From Paracidovorax sp031843945 (GTDB taxonomy: Bacteria; Pseudomonadota; Gammaproteobacteria; Burkholderiales; Burkholderiaceae_C), in assembly GCF_031843945.1 (NCBI RefSeq), contig NZ_JAVTJJ010000002.1:816155-880154 (forward strand): a DNA stretch of 64,000 bases, written 5' to 3'. The stretch's first letter is position 1. Each line of letters begins with the position of its first letter. This document shows positions 33,167 through 41,488 of this stretch, piece after piece. The notes below the pieces were generated by a model that was given only the letters and a program-made list of their open reading frames with translations, made no database searches and had not been told where the DNA came from. Made by a program: the position numbers and the translations under genes.

Positions 33167-36100
33167 ATGGCCAAGTTCTTCATAGAGCGGCCCATCTTTG
33201 CATGGGTCATCACGATTTTCATCATGGTGCTGGGGGGTATCTCCATCGCCCAGCTGCCGATTGCGCAGTATCCCGCGGTGGCACCACCGACCATCCAGGT
33301 ATCGGTGGCCTACCCTGGCGCCAATGCGCAGACGCTGGAAGACAGCGTGCTGGCGGTGATCGAGCGAGAGATGAATGGCGCCAGCGGGCTGGCCTATATC
33401 GAGACCACCAGTCAGGCCAACGGCACCGGCTCCATCACGCTGAGCTTCGAGCCCGGCACCAACGCCGACCTGGCGCAGGTGGACGTGCAGAACCGCCTAT
33501 CGCGTGCCACGCCGCGCCTGCCCAGCGCAGTGACTCAGCAAGGTGTGCGCGTGGAGCAATCGCGCTCTAACTTCCTGATGTTCGCCACGCTCACCACCGA
33601 GAACCCCGATGTCAGCATCGAAGCGCTGAACGATTACGCCGCGCGTAACGTGGTGCCGGAACTGCAGCGGGTCGCCGGCGTGGGTACCCTCACGCAGTTC
33701 GGCACGGAACGTGCCATGCGCATCTGGGTGGATCCGGCCAAACTCAGAGGCTTCAACCTGCCGCTCGATCAGGTCAATGCCGCCATCCGTGCGCAAAACG
33801 TACAGGTATCGGCCGGCAACCTGGGTGAACTGCCCGCCGAAACCGGTCAGTCCGTGGCGGCCACCATCGTGGTGCGCGGCCAGCTGACGTCGACCGAGCA
33901 GTTTGGCGACATCGTGCTGCGCGCCAACACCGACGGCTCATCCGTGCGCCTGCGGGACGTCGCCCGCATCGAACTGGGCGCGCAAAGCTACAGCACGAGT
34001 GCCCGCCTGAACGGCAAACCGGCCGTCGGCATGGGCGTACAGGCCACGCCATCGGCCAACGCGCTGGAAACCGCAAAGGCCGTGCGGACCAAGCTGGCCG
34101 AACTCAAGAAGTTCTTCCCTGAGGGCGTCAACTATGTGGTGCCCTACGACACGTCGATCTTCGTGTCGGTCTCCATCGAGAAGGTGGTGCACACTCTGAT
34201 CGAAGCCATTGTGCTGGTGTTCCTGGTGATGTTCCTGTTCCTGCAGAACTTCCGCTACACCATCATTCCGACCATCGTGGTGCCGGTGGCGCTACTGGGT
34301 ACCTTCGGCGCCCTGCTGGCCCTGGGCTTCTCCATCAACGTGCTCACCATGTTCGGGATGGTGCTGGTGATCGGGATCGTGGTGGACGACGCGATCGTGG
34401 TCGTGGAGAACGTCGAACGCATCATGGCCGAGGAAGGCCTGCCGCCGCTGCAGGCCACGCGCAAGGCCATGGGCCAGATCTCGGGCGCTGTGATCGGCGT
34501 GACGGTGGTGCTGATCTCGGTGTTCGTGCCGCTCGCATTTTTCGCGGGCTCCACGGGCAACATCTATCGCCAGTTTGCCGCAACGATGGCGATTTCCATC
34601 GCGTTCTCCGCGTTCCTCGCGCTGTCGCTCACTCCCGCGCTGTGTGCCACGCTGCTCAAGCCCATCGACCCCGATCATCACGCCGACAAGAAAGGCTTCT
34701 TCGGCTGGTTCAACCGCTCCTTCAAGAGCACCACGCACCGCTACGAGGGATGGCTCGCCAAGATGCTGCGCCGCAGCGGTCGCATGGTCATCGTCTATCT
34801 GGCTTTGGTGGGCGCGGTGGCCGTGGTGTACATGCGGCTGCCGACGTCGTTCCTGCCCAACGAAGACCAGGGCTACCTCATCACCAACGTGCAGTTGCCC
34901 CCGGGAGCGGCCCAGTCGCGCACCAGCGCAGTGCTGCAACAGGTCGAAGAGTTCATGCTCAAGCAGCCTGAGGTGGAGAACATCGTCACGGTGTCCGGCT
35001 TCTCGTTCTCGGGGCAAGGGCAGAACGCAGGCCTGGCCTTCGTGATTTTGAAGGACTGGAGCGAGCGCTCGGGTGCCGACGAGTCGGCATCCGCCCTGGC
35101 CGGCCGTGCCTCCGGCGCGCTGGCCGGTATTCGCGATGCATTCATCTTCGCGCTCAGCCCGCCACCGATTCCCGAACTTGGCACAGGCACTGGCTTCAAC
35201 TTCCGACTGCAGGATCGCGCAGGCCAGGGCCATGACGCATTGGTCGGCGCCCGCAACCAGTTGCTGGGCATGGCCTCACAAAGCAAAGTGCTGGCAGCCG
35301 TGCGGCCTGACGGCATGGAAGATGCGCCCCAGATGGAGATCGTCGTCGACCGCGACAAGGCGAACGCACTGGGCGTGGGCTTCGACAGCGTCAGCGCGGT
35401 GCTGTCCACGGCACTGGGATCGACCTATGTCAACGACTTCCCCAACCAGGGCCGCCTGCAGCGGGTCGTGGTTCAGGCCGATGCAGAGGCGCGCATGCGG
35501 CCCGAATCGGTGCTCGACCTGTCCGTGGTCAACGGCCAGGGCCAGACGGTGCCGCTCTCCGCCTTCGCAACCACCCGCTGGATCACGGGCGCGATGCAGA
35601 CGGTGCGCTACAACGGCTATCCGTCGATGAAGATTGCGGGCGATGCAGCACCGGGCTTCACCACGGGCGATGCGATGACCGAAATGGAGCGGCTTGCCGG
35701 GCAGCTGCCCGCGGGCTTCGGCTTCGAGTGGACTGGCCAGTCGCGTGAAGAAAAACTGGCCGGCTCGCAGGCCATGATCCTCTACACGTTCTCGCTGCTG
35801 GCGGTGTTCCTCTGCCTCGCCGCGCTCTACGAGAGCTGGTCGATTCCCGTCTCGGTGATGCTGGTGGTGCCACTGGGTGTGCTGGGCGTGCTGCTGGCCA
35901 CACTGCTGCGGGGCATGTCCAATGACGTGTACTTCCAGATCGGGCTGGTGACCATCATCGGCTTGTCGGCCAAGAACGCCATTCTGATCGTGGAGTTTGC
36001 CAAGGACCTGCAGGCCGACGGCAAGAGCGTGCTGGAGGCGGCCCTGGAAGCCGCTCACCTGCGCTTCCGTCCCATCATCATGACGTCGCTGGCCTTTACG

Positions 36101-36325
36101 CTGGGCGTCGTGCCGCTGTTCATCTCGTCGGGCGCCAGCTCGGCAAGCCAGCGCGCCATCGGCACCGGGGTGATCGGCGGCATGATCACCGGCACCGTGC
36201 TGGCGGTGATCTTCGTGCCGGTGTTCTTCGTGCTGGTGCGGACCTTCTTCAAGGGAAGCAAGCGCCAGCAAGAACATGAGGCCAAGCAGGCGCACCAACA
36301 CCGCCATGTAGAGGACGCACCATGA
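33167..36325 (+). CDS. acrB: RND multidrug efflux transporter (HAE1, AcrB/MexB-like)
   Basis: A 1052-residue proton-driven trimeric exporter. It starts with the typical MAKFFIERPIFAWVITIF, has 12 membrane helices in two repeats, and two large periplasmic loops. The proton-relay aspartate pair lies in helix 4 (GIVVDDAIVVVENVERIM, about residue 407). SAKNAILIVEFAKDL in helix 10 supplies the conserved lysine. Length is normal for HAE1 pumps. The last four bases overlap the start of the outer-membrane channel gene. Likely substrates are drugs, dyes, bile salts and solvents. Confidence 0.97.
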   Translation: MAKFFIERPIFAWVITIFIMVLGGISIAQLPIAQYPAVAPPTIQVSVAYPGANAQTLEDSVLAVIEREMNGASGLAYIETTSQANGTGSITLSFEPGTNADLAQVDVQNRLSRATPRLPSAVTQQGVRVEQSRSNFLMFATLTTENPDVSIEALNDYAARNVVPELQRVAGVGTLTQFGTERAMRIWVDPAKLRGFNLPLDQVNAAIRAQNVQVSAGNLGELPAETGQSVAATIVVRGQLTSTEQFGDIVLRANTDGSSVRLRDVARIELGAQSYSTSARLNGKPAVGMGVQATPSANALETAKAVRTKLAELKKFFPEGVNYVVPYDTSIFVSVSIEKVVHTLIEAIVLVFLVMFLFLQNFRYTIIPTIVVPVALLGTFGALLALGFSINVLTMFGMVLVIGIVVDDAIVVVENVERIMAEEGLPPLQATRKAMGQISGAVIGVTVVLISVFVPLAFFAGSTGNIYRQFAATMAISIAFSAFLALSLTPALCATLLKPIDPDHHADKKGFFGWFNRSFKSTTHRYEGWLAKMLRRSGRMVIVYLALVGAVAVVYMRLPTSFLPNEDQGYLITNVQLPPGAAQSRTSAVLQQVEEFMLKQPEVENIVTVSGFSFSGQGQNAGLAFVILKDWSERSGADESASALAGRASGALAGIRDAFIFALSPPPIPELGTGTGFNFRLQDRAGQGHDALVGARNQLLGMASQSKVLAAVRPDGMEDAPQMEIVVDRDKANALGVGFDSVSAVLSTALGSTYVNDFPNQGRLQRVVVQADAEARMRPESVLDLSVVNGQGQTVPLSAFATTRWITGAMQTVRYNGYPSMKIAGDAAPGFTTGDAMTEMERLAGQLPAGFGFEWTGQSREEKLAGSQAMILYTFSLLAVFLCLAALYESWSIPVSVMLVVPLGVLGVLLATLLRGMSNDVYFQIGLVTIIGLSAKNAILIVEFAKDLQADGKSVLEAALEAAHLRFRPIIMTSLAFTLGVVPLFISSGASSASQRAIGTGVIGGMITGTVLAVIFVPVFFVLVRTFFKGSKRQQEHEAKQAHQHRHVEDAP

Positions 36326-37806
36326 CGCGTCACGCCATCGCACCCCAAGAGAAACCATCCATGCAATTCATCGCATCCACCCGGCCGGTGCTGACCTCAC
36401 TGGCCCTGGCCGCGCTGCTGGCCGGCTGCAGCTTCATTCCCACCTACGAGCGCCCTGCCGCGCCCGTGCCGACCACTTACGGAGTGCCGGCAGAGTCGGC
36501 AGCTGGTGCTGCCAACGCGAACGCACGTGCTGCGGCCGACATCGACTGGAAGGAATACTTCACCGATTCGCGCCTGCAGAACCTGATCGCCATTGCTCTG
36601 GCAAACAACCGCGATCTGCGGGTGTCGGTGCTCAACATCGAGCAGGCGCGTGCACAGTTCCAGATCCAGCGCGCGGGCCAGTTCCCGGGCGTCAACGGGT
36701 TGGTCAATGCATCGCGCCAACCCAGCGCGGCGGACGGCCAGTACGCCAACCAGTTCCAAGTGGGCGTGGGCATTTCGGCCTGGGAAATCGACTTCTTCGG
36801 CCGCATTGGCGCACTCAAGGAACAGGCGCTGGCACAGTACCTGGCCACCGAAGAGGCGCGCAAGGCCGCGCAGATCAGTCTGGTGTCGGCCGTGGCAACG
36901 GCCTGGCTGAACCTGCAGGCCGATGAGGAATTGCTCGACATCTCCCGCCGCACGCTCAGCACGCGCGACGAGTCGGTGCAGCTGACCCGGCTGCGCCTGG
37001 AAAACGGCGTGAGCTCCGAGTTGGACAACAGCCAGGCCATCAGCCTGGCTGAAACGGCGCGCGCCACCTACGCGCAGCAGCGTCGCCAGCGCCTGCAAGA
37101 CGAGAACACGCTGGCGCTGCTGCTGGGGCAACCCGTTCCGGCCGATGTGCTTTCCAGCCTGACATCGGCCCGGCTCGCGAATGCTCCGGCCATGCTGCCT
37201 CTGCCGGCCGGCCTGCCGTCCGATCTGTTGGCGCGCCGGCCCGACATTCGGCAGGCCGAGCAGCAGCTGATTGCCGCCAACGCCAACATCGGCGCGGCAC
37301 GGGCCAATTTCTTCCCGCGCATTTCGCTCAGCACCAGCGTGGGCACGGTCAGCGATGAGCTGTCGGGCCTGTTCAAAAGCGGCAGCTGGGCGTTTTCGAT
37401 TGCCCCGCAGCTGGCACTGCCGCTCTTTGACGCCGGCCGCAACCAGGCCACGCTGGAATCCGCCCGTGCGGGCCGCGAGATTGCTGTAGCGCAGTACGAA
37501 CGCTCCATCCAGTCGGCCTTCCGCGAAGTGGCCGATGCGCTGGCGGGCGAAGCCACGCTGCAGGACCAATTGACCGCGCAACGCAGGCAGGCCGAGGCTG
37601 ACAGCAAGCGCTTCGAGCTGTCCGACCTACGCTACCGCAACGGCGTCTCCAGCTACCTGGACCTGCTGGACGCGCAACGTTCGCTCTTCGTGTCAGAGCA
37701 AAGCCTGGTGCAGACCCGCCTGCTGCAGCTGCAAAACCAGGTCGCGTTGTACCGGGTGCTGGGCGGCGGATGGACCGAGGCGCCACAACAAGCACCACGT
37801 TCTTGA
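36322..37806 (+). CDS. Outer-membrane efflux channel lipoprotein (TolC/OprM/NodT family)
   Basis: A 494-residue outer-membrane factor. It has a lipoprotein signal with LLAGC. Two repeated OEP domains are visible, with RPDIRQAEQQLIAANANIGAARANFFP as the inter-repeat signature and ISLSTSVG and YLDLLDAQRSLF later. The ATG at 36322 is favoured by the four-base overlap with acrB and by GAGGA seven bases upstream. A second ATG at 36361 gives a more conventional short signal peptide. It completes a self-contained tripartite pump. Confidence 0.94.
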   Translation: MTRHAIAPQEKPSMQFIASTRPVLTSLALAALLAGCSFIPTYERPAAPVPTTYGVPAESAAGAANANARAAADIDWKEYFTDSRLQNLIAIALANNRDLRVSVLNIEQARAQFQIQRAGQFPGVNGLVNASRQPSAADGQYANQFQVGVGISAWEIDFFGRIGALKEQALAQYLATEEARKAAQISLVSAVATAWLNLQADEELLDISRRTLSTRDESVQLTRLRLENGVSSELDNSQAISLAETARATYAQQRRQRLQDENTLALLLGQPVPADVLSSLTSARLANAPAMLPLPAGLPSDLLARRPDIRQAEQQLIAANANIGAARANFFPRISLSTSVGTVSDELSGLFKSGSWAFSIAPQLALPLFDAGRNQATLESARAGREIAVAQYERSIQSAFREVADALAGEATLQDQLTAQRRQAEADSKRFELSDLRYRNGVSSYLDLLDAQRSLFVSEQSLVQTRLLQLQNQVALYRVLGGGWTEAPQQAPRS

Positions 37807-37828
37807 CATAGCGCAAGGGGGCGAGGGG

Positions 37829-37848
37829 GGCCGTTTTCCCCAACGGCC
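37829..37848. terminator. Hairpin downstream of the pump operon
   Basis: GGCCGTT-TTCCCC-AACGGCC forms a perfect 7-bp stem 23 bases past the channel gene stop. There is no following T tract, so intrinsic termination is uncertain. Confidence 0.4.
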
Positions 37849-37866
37849 GGCGCGCGGGGCCACTCC

Positions 37867-37872
37867 TATAAT
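37867..37872 (+). promoter_or_regulatory. Candidate -10 element for the cytochrome c gene
   Basis: A perfect TATAAT lies 44 bases before the cytochrome start codon. No good -35 hexamer is visible at 16-18 bases upstream. Confidence 0.4.
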
Positions 37873-37916
37873 AAAAAATCAACGATAACGAGCCCCCAAG
37901 CCCCACAGAGGACGTC

Positions 37917-38483
37917 ATGAGCGACACCCACGAAGAAGCGCATACCGGACCGATCAAGAACCCCAAGCAGTTGCTGGTGACGGTTCTTTTTTCTTTTGTG
38001 CTTCCGATTCTCGCCATTATCGGGCTGGTGATGTTCGTGACTTCGGGCAACAAGCCAGCCGAAGGCGTGGCCAACCCTGAAAAGGCGATTGCCGAGCGCA
38101 TTCAAAAAGTGGGCATGGTGGAAGTGCGCGATGCCAACCGGCCATTGCGCCCGGGCGAAGAGGTCTACAAGGGCCAATGCGCCGCCTGTCACGCCACCGG
38201 TGCGGCTGGCGCGCCGAAGCTGGGCGACGCGGCGGCATGGGGACCGCGCATTCAACAGGGTTTTGAGGTGTTGGTGCAGTCCGCACTCAAAGGCAAGGGC
38301 GCCATGGCGCCGCAGGGTGGCGGCGATTTTGACGACACCGAAATCGCACGCGGCGTGGCCTTCCTGGCCAACGCGGCGGGTGCCAAGTTCACGGAACCCG
38401 ACCGGCCCGGTGCCGCACCGGCGGCGGAGGGAGCCTCGGGCGCAGGCGCCGCCGCTCCAGCCGCCGCAGCATCAGGCGGTTGA
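37917..38483 (+). CDS. Membrane-anchored c-type cytochrome (cytochrome c5-like)
   Basis: A 188-residue protein. A cytoplasmic N-terminus precedes one membrane helix (LLVTVLFSFVLPILAIIGLV, about 19-39), a spacer, and a monohaem cytochrome c domain with CAACH (88-92) and a probable axial Met in KGAMAPQGG. The tail is an Ala/Gly-rich stretch of about 30 residues. This layout is the c5/CycB type that shuttles electrons near the respiratory chain. It is monocistronic: a -10-like TATAAT lies upstream and a bidirectional terminator downstream. Confidence 0.9.
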   Translation: MSDTHEEAHTGPIKNPKQLLVTVLFSFVLPILAIIGLVMFVTSGNKPAEGVANPEKAIAERIQKVGMVEVRDANRPLRPGEEVYKGQCAACHATGAAGAPKLGDAAAWGPRIQQGFEVLVQSALKGKGAMAPQGGGDFDDTEIARGVAFLANAAGAKFTEPDRPGAAPAAEGASGAGAAAPAAAASGG

Positions 38484-38523
38484 ACGCTCCGGCCGCGTCC
38501 GTAGCGTGGACGCAGCGCTCAAT

Positions 38524-38552
38524 AAAGAAGCCGGCTTCAAGCCGGCTTCTTT
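38524..38552. terminator. Bidirectional terminator between cytochrome gene and minus-strand unknown
   Basis: AGAAGCCGGC-TTCAA-GCCGGCTTCT is a perfect 10-bp stem flanked by A-runs on the left and T-runs on the right. It overlaps the stop codon of the gene on the minus strand. Confidence 0.85.
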
Positions 38553-39099
38553 ACGCCTGCAATTTGGGTAGCGGAGCGTTCTGGCCCGCCGGGCTGCGCA
38601 CAAACCCGTAGCGCTGGGGCAGTTCTGCAAACTGCACGTTCTGTGGCGTCCAGCGGCCCTGCTCGATGCCGTCGGCCACCAGCTCCACGTCCAGCGTATG
38701 CACCAGCCCCACACCGATGCTGCTAGCCAGATAGACATGGCCGGCTTCATCGACCAGACACTCGCCCGCATCGGGCATGCGCAAGCCGGTCTGCGCCACC
38801 GGCGTGCCGCCGGCGTCCAGGCGCCAGACGAAAGGCGTCGACTCCAGCTCCACATACACGCGCTGCGGCCCGTTCTGGAAGAACCAGCGGCCTTGGGCGT
38901 CGGCCTCGTAATTGCGCTGGATGAAGTCGATCAGCTTGTCGTGCTGCAACCGTGATCCGCGCGCCTGCGGGAACGGGCCCTGCGCCTGCGTGGCGTCGTC
39001 GCGCATGTACCAGTGGCCGCGCGCATCCAGGCCCAGCCAGCCGTAGCAGTCGGGAACGTTGGGCCATTTGGCGATGGCCTGTTTGACGATGTCATCCAT
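38551..39099 (-). CDS. Conserved hypothetical protein downstream of YheT hydrolase
   Basis: A 182-residue soluble protein beginning MDDIVKQAIAKWPNVPDCYG, rich in aromatic residues (WLGLDARGHWYMRDD, GRWFFQNGPQRVYVELES). It has no signal peptide or membrane helix. It appears to belong to a conserved betaproteobacterial DUF family, but I cannot name it with confidence. The ATG at 39099 overlaps the end of the YheT-like gene by 8 bases, so the two are probably translated together. Confidence 0.72.
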   Translation of the reverse strand: MDDIVKQAIAKWPNVPDCYGWLGLDARGHWYMRDDATQAQGPFPQARGSRLQHDKLIDFIQRNYEADAQGRWFFQNGPQRVYVELESTPFVWRLDAGGTPVAQTGLRMPDAGECLVDEAGHVYLASSIGVGLVHTLDVELVADGIEQGRWTPQNVQFAELPQRYGFVRSPAGQNAPLPKLQA

Positions 39100-40126
39100 G
39101 GGCCGATTCTGCATCTGCACCAGTCGGCGCAGCGTAGGCTGGCGTCCCCTGCTCGGCCAGCCAGTCGGCCACGGCCTCGGGCATGCACCGCACGTGTGCC
39201 GGAAACACCCCGGCCGGAAAGCCCACATGCCCGCCGCTGGCCGGCTGCCACAGGGTGACGTGCCTGCCGACCTCGTGCGGGCCAGGCAGGCTGGCAGCCG
39301 GCACGAACGGGTCGTTCAGCGCGTTAAGCACCAGCGCCGGCACGCGAATGGCGGGCAGCAGGGGCTTGGCCGACGCGCGGCGCCAGTAGTCGTCGGTATC
39401 GCGAAAGCCGTGCAGCGGGGCGGTGAACACGTTGTCGAAGGCGTAGAGGTCGCGCGCCGCCAGCAGCGCCTGGCGGTCGAAAAGGCCGGGGTGCTGCTGC
39501 AGCTTGGCCAGCGCCTTGGGCACCATGGTGCGTAGAAAGAGGCGCGTGTACACCTGTCGGTTGAAGCCCTGCCCGATGGCCGCGCCGCCCGCCGCCAAGT
39601 CGATGGGCGAGCTGACGGCCGCCACCGCCCTCAACTGGCGCGCAGCGGTGTCGCCCGCTTCGGCGGCCCAGCGCAGCAGCGCATTGCCGCCCAGCGACAC
39701 GCCCACGGCCCAGACCGGCCCAGTGGCAGCGGCGGCCAGTCGTTGCAGCAGCCAGCCGATTTCTTCGTGATCGCCCGAGTGGTAGGCGCGCGGGCCGTGG
39801 TTGATTTCGCCGCTGCAACCGCGAAAGTGCGGCACGGCAAAGCGCCAGCCGCGCTCATGCGCCACGTCGGCAAAAGCCTCGGCGTAATGGCTGCGCGACG
39901 AGCCTTCCAGCCCGTGGAACAGCACCAGCAGCGGCGACGGCGCGCCTGCTGGCAGAGCCGTCTCGTCGCTGCGCAAGAAATCGACGTCCACGAAGTCGCC
40001 ATCGGGCGTGGGCCAGCGTTCGCGCCGGTACACGGGGCGCGGCCCGCGCGTGCGGCGGGCGAGCAGCGCCGGCCAAATGGTTTGCGCATTGCCGCCCGGC
40101 AGCCATATAGGCGCTCTGTATTTCAT
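39092..40126 (-). CDS. YheT-family alpha/beta hydrolase
   Basis: A 344-residue serine hydrolase of the YheT/ABHD1-3 group. It shows the N-terminal family signature WLPGGNAQTIWP, an oxyanion strand LLVLFHGLEGSSRSHYAEA, the nucleophile elbow GVSLGGN and the C-terminal histidine region ASGGHVGFPAG. Natural substrates are uncertain; esterase or phospholipase activity is inferred from the fold. Its start codon lies inside an interspersed repeat copy (40121-40167), so that element forms its 5' leader and first codons. Confidence 0.93.
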   Translation of the reverse strand: MKYRAPIWLPGGNAQTIWPALLARRTRGPRPVYRRERWPTPDGDFVDVDFLRSDETALPAGAPSPLLVLFHGLEGSSRSHYAEAFADVAHERGWRFAVPHFRGCSGEINHGPRAYHSGDHEEIGWLLQRLAAAATGPVWAVGVSLGGNALLRWAAEAGDTAARQLRAVAAVSSPIDLAAGGAAIGQGFNRQVYTRLFLRTMVPKALAKLQQHPGLFDRQALLAARDLYAFDNVFTAPLHGFRDTDDYWRRASAKPLLPAIRVPALVLNALNDPFVPAASLPGPHEVGRHVTLWQPASGGHVGFPAGVFPAHVRCMPEAVADWLAEQGTPAYAAPTGADAESAHG

Positions 40127-40167
40127 AGCGTGAAGCGCTTACCCATCAAGCGCTAGAGCCTGAAAAC
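40121..40167 (-). repeat. Interspersed repeat, copy 5, containing a start codon
   Basis: On the minus strand it reads CTCTAGCGCTTGATGGGTA, AGCGCTTCAC, then GCTATGAAATA. The ATG of the YheT-like hydrolase is the ATG within GCTATGAAA. The second hairpin is degenerate. Confidence 0.8.
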
Positions 40168-40175
40168 GTCATCAA

Positions 40176-40631
40176 TCAATGCAGGGTGGCAGCGGGCTGA
40201 TTCGGCGGGTGCGGGGACACCGGGCGCACGGTGCCGGGGCTGGCGTGGTGGGCCACCAGGCGCCAGCCCTGTGCTGTCTTGTGATAGACGTTGGTAGCCT
40301 GCACGACTGCTTCGCGCGGGCCGTCGGGCAGCATCACCTCCACCAGTTCGACCACGCTGTGCACGGCACTCGCCAGCGCATGCACGCGGTGCACCTGCGT
40401 GGGCCGCGCGCGCAGCGTGCCGTGCTCGAACATCGCGGCAAACGCTGAGCGGATGGCGCCGGCGCCGAGCATGCGAGGTCCGCCCGGATGCACGCAGACG
40501 ATCTCGTCGTCATCGGCCCAGCAAGCCATCAACCGTTCGATGTCGCCGGCCTGCAAAGCGTCGTAGAAGGCGGCCTCGGCGTCGTCGGGTGAGCCGCCGA
40601 GCGTGGCGGCGCGCAAGGAAGGTCGGGTCAT
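40176..40631 (-). CDS. SnoaL/NTF2-like (DUF4440-type) protein
   Basis: A 151-residue cone-fold protein of the nuclear-transport-factor-2-like superfamily. It has the helix-strand opening AEAAFYDALQAGDIERLMACWADDDEIVCVHPGG, then MLGAGAIRSAFAAMF and the closing VVQATNVYHKTAQGWRLVAHHASP. Such proteins are small-molecule-binding or polyketide-cyclase-like folds. The substrate is unknown. The ATG at 40631 is chosen because the frame upstream becomes non-conserved. It precedes the YheT-like gene by 49 bases on the same strand and may be co-transcribed with it. Confidence 0.85.
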   Translation of the reverse strand: MTRPSLRAATLGGSPDDAEAAFYDALQAGDIERLMACWADDDEIVCVHPGGPRMLGAGAIRSAFAAMFEHGTLRARPTQVHRVHALASAVHSVVELVEVMLPDGPREAVVQATNVYHKTAQGWRLVAHHASPGTVRPVSPHPPNQPAATLH

Positions 40632-40802
40632 GGGTGGGGTATGCGGTCTGCAGATGAGGAACGCGCCATTGTCCGTGGCGGGGCTCAGCTTGTCACGGCT
40701 CGGGGGCTCTCCGGGGCAGCAGGCGCAGCACAGGCACAATGCACCTTGCCTCGGCGGCTTTTGGCAGTGTCGCCGGCTTAGCGGCGCCGGGGCGGCATCA
40801 CC

Positions 40803-41405
40803 ATGAAACGTCTTTTTGCCCTGCTTGCCGCCGTGCTGGCCCTCTCGGGCTGCGGCTACAACGACTTCCAGCGTCTGGACGAACAGACCAAGGCCGCCTG
40901 GAGCGAGGTGCTGAACCAGTACCAGCGCCGCGCCGACCTGGTCCCCAACATCGTCGCCAGCGTCAAAGGCGAGGCCGCCTTCGAGCAGGACACGCTGACC
41001 AAGGTCATCGAAGCGCGCGCCAAGGCCACGTCGATCCAGGTGACGCCCGAGACGCTGAACAACCCCGAGGCTTTCAACAAGTTCCAGCAGGCGCAGGGCG
41101 AGCTCTCCGGCGCGTTGTCGCGGCTGATGGTGGTGGCCGAGCGCTATCCCACGCTGCAGGCCAACCAAGGCTTTCGCGATCTGCGCGTGACGCTGGAAGG
41201 CACCGAAAACCGCATCACCGTGGCGCGCAACCGCTACATCCAGACGGTGCAGGAATACAACGTGCTGGCCCGCAGCTTTCCGACCAACCTGACGGCCAAG
41301 GTCTTCAGCTACGAGCCCAAGCCCAGCTTCACGGTGCAGAACGAAGCGCAGATCAGCACGCCGCCGACGGTGGACTTCTCGCGCACCCCGGCTTCGCGCC
41401 CTTGA
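40803..41405 (+). CDS. lemA: LemA family lipoprotein-like protein
   Basis: A 200-residue LemA protein. The N-terminal hydrophobic segment has a lipobox-like LALSGC. The helical LemA signature is YNDFQRLDEQTKAAWSEVLN, with YQRRADLVPNIVASVKG and later RFPTN-like RSFPTNLTAKVFSYEPKPSF. LemA proteins are periplasm-facing coiled-coil proteins of unclear function that co-occur with TPM-domain proteins, as here. It heads lemA-TPM-TPM. Confidence 0.92.
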   Translation: MKRLFALLAAVLALSGCGYNDFQRLDEQTKAAWSEVLNQYQRRADLVPNIVASVKGEAAFEQDTLTKVIEARAKATSIQVTPETLNNPEAFNKFQQAQGELSGALSRLMVVAERYPTLQANQGFRDLRVTLEGTENRITVARNRYIQTVQEYNVLARSFPTNLTAKVFSYEPKPSFTVQNEAQISTPPTVDFSRTPASRP

Positions 41406-41429
41406 GCGTCGGCCCAGGCACCGATTCAA

Positions 41430-41488
41430 GCCAAATATGCCTCTAGCGCTTATCCATCAAGCGCTGTTAGCTATATTATTTATAGCAA
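41430..41488 (+). repeat. Interspersed two-hairpin repeat, copy 6, encoding a signal peptide
   Basis: It contains GCCTCTAGCGCTTATCCATC, AAGCGCTGTTA and the second inverted repeat GCTATA-TTATT-TATAGC. Codons 1-17 of the following gene are read from this element. Confidence 0.9.
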
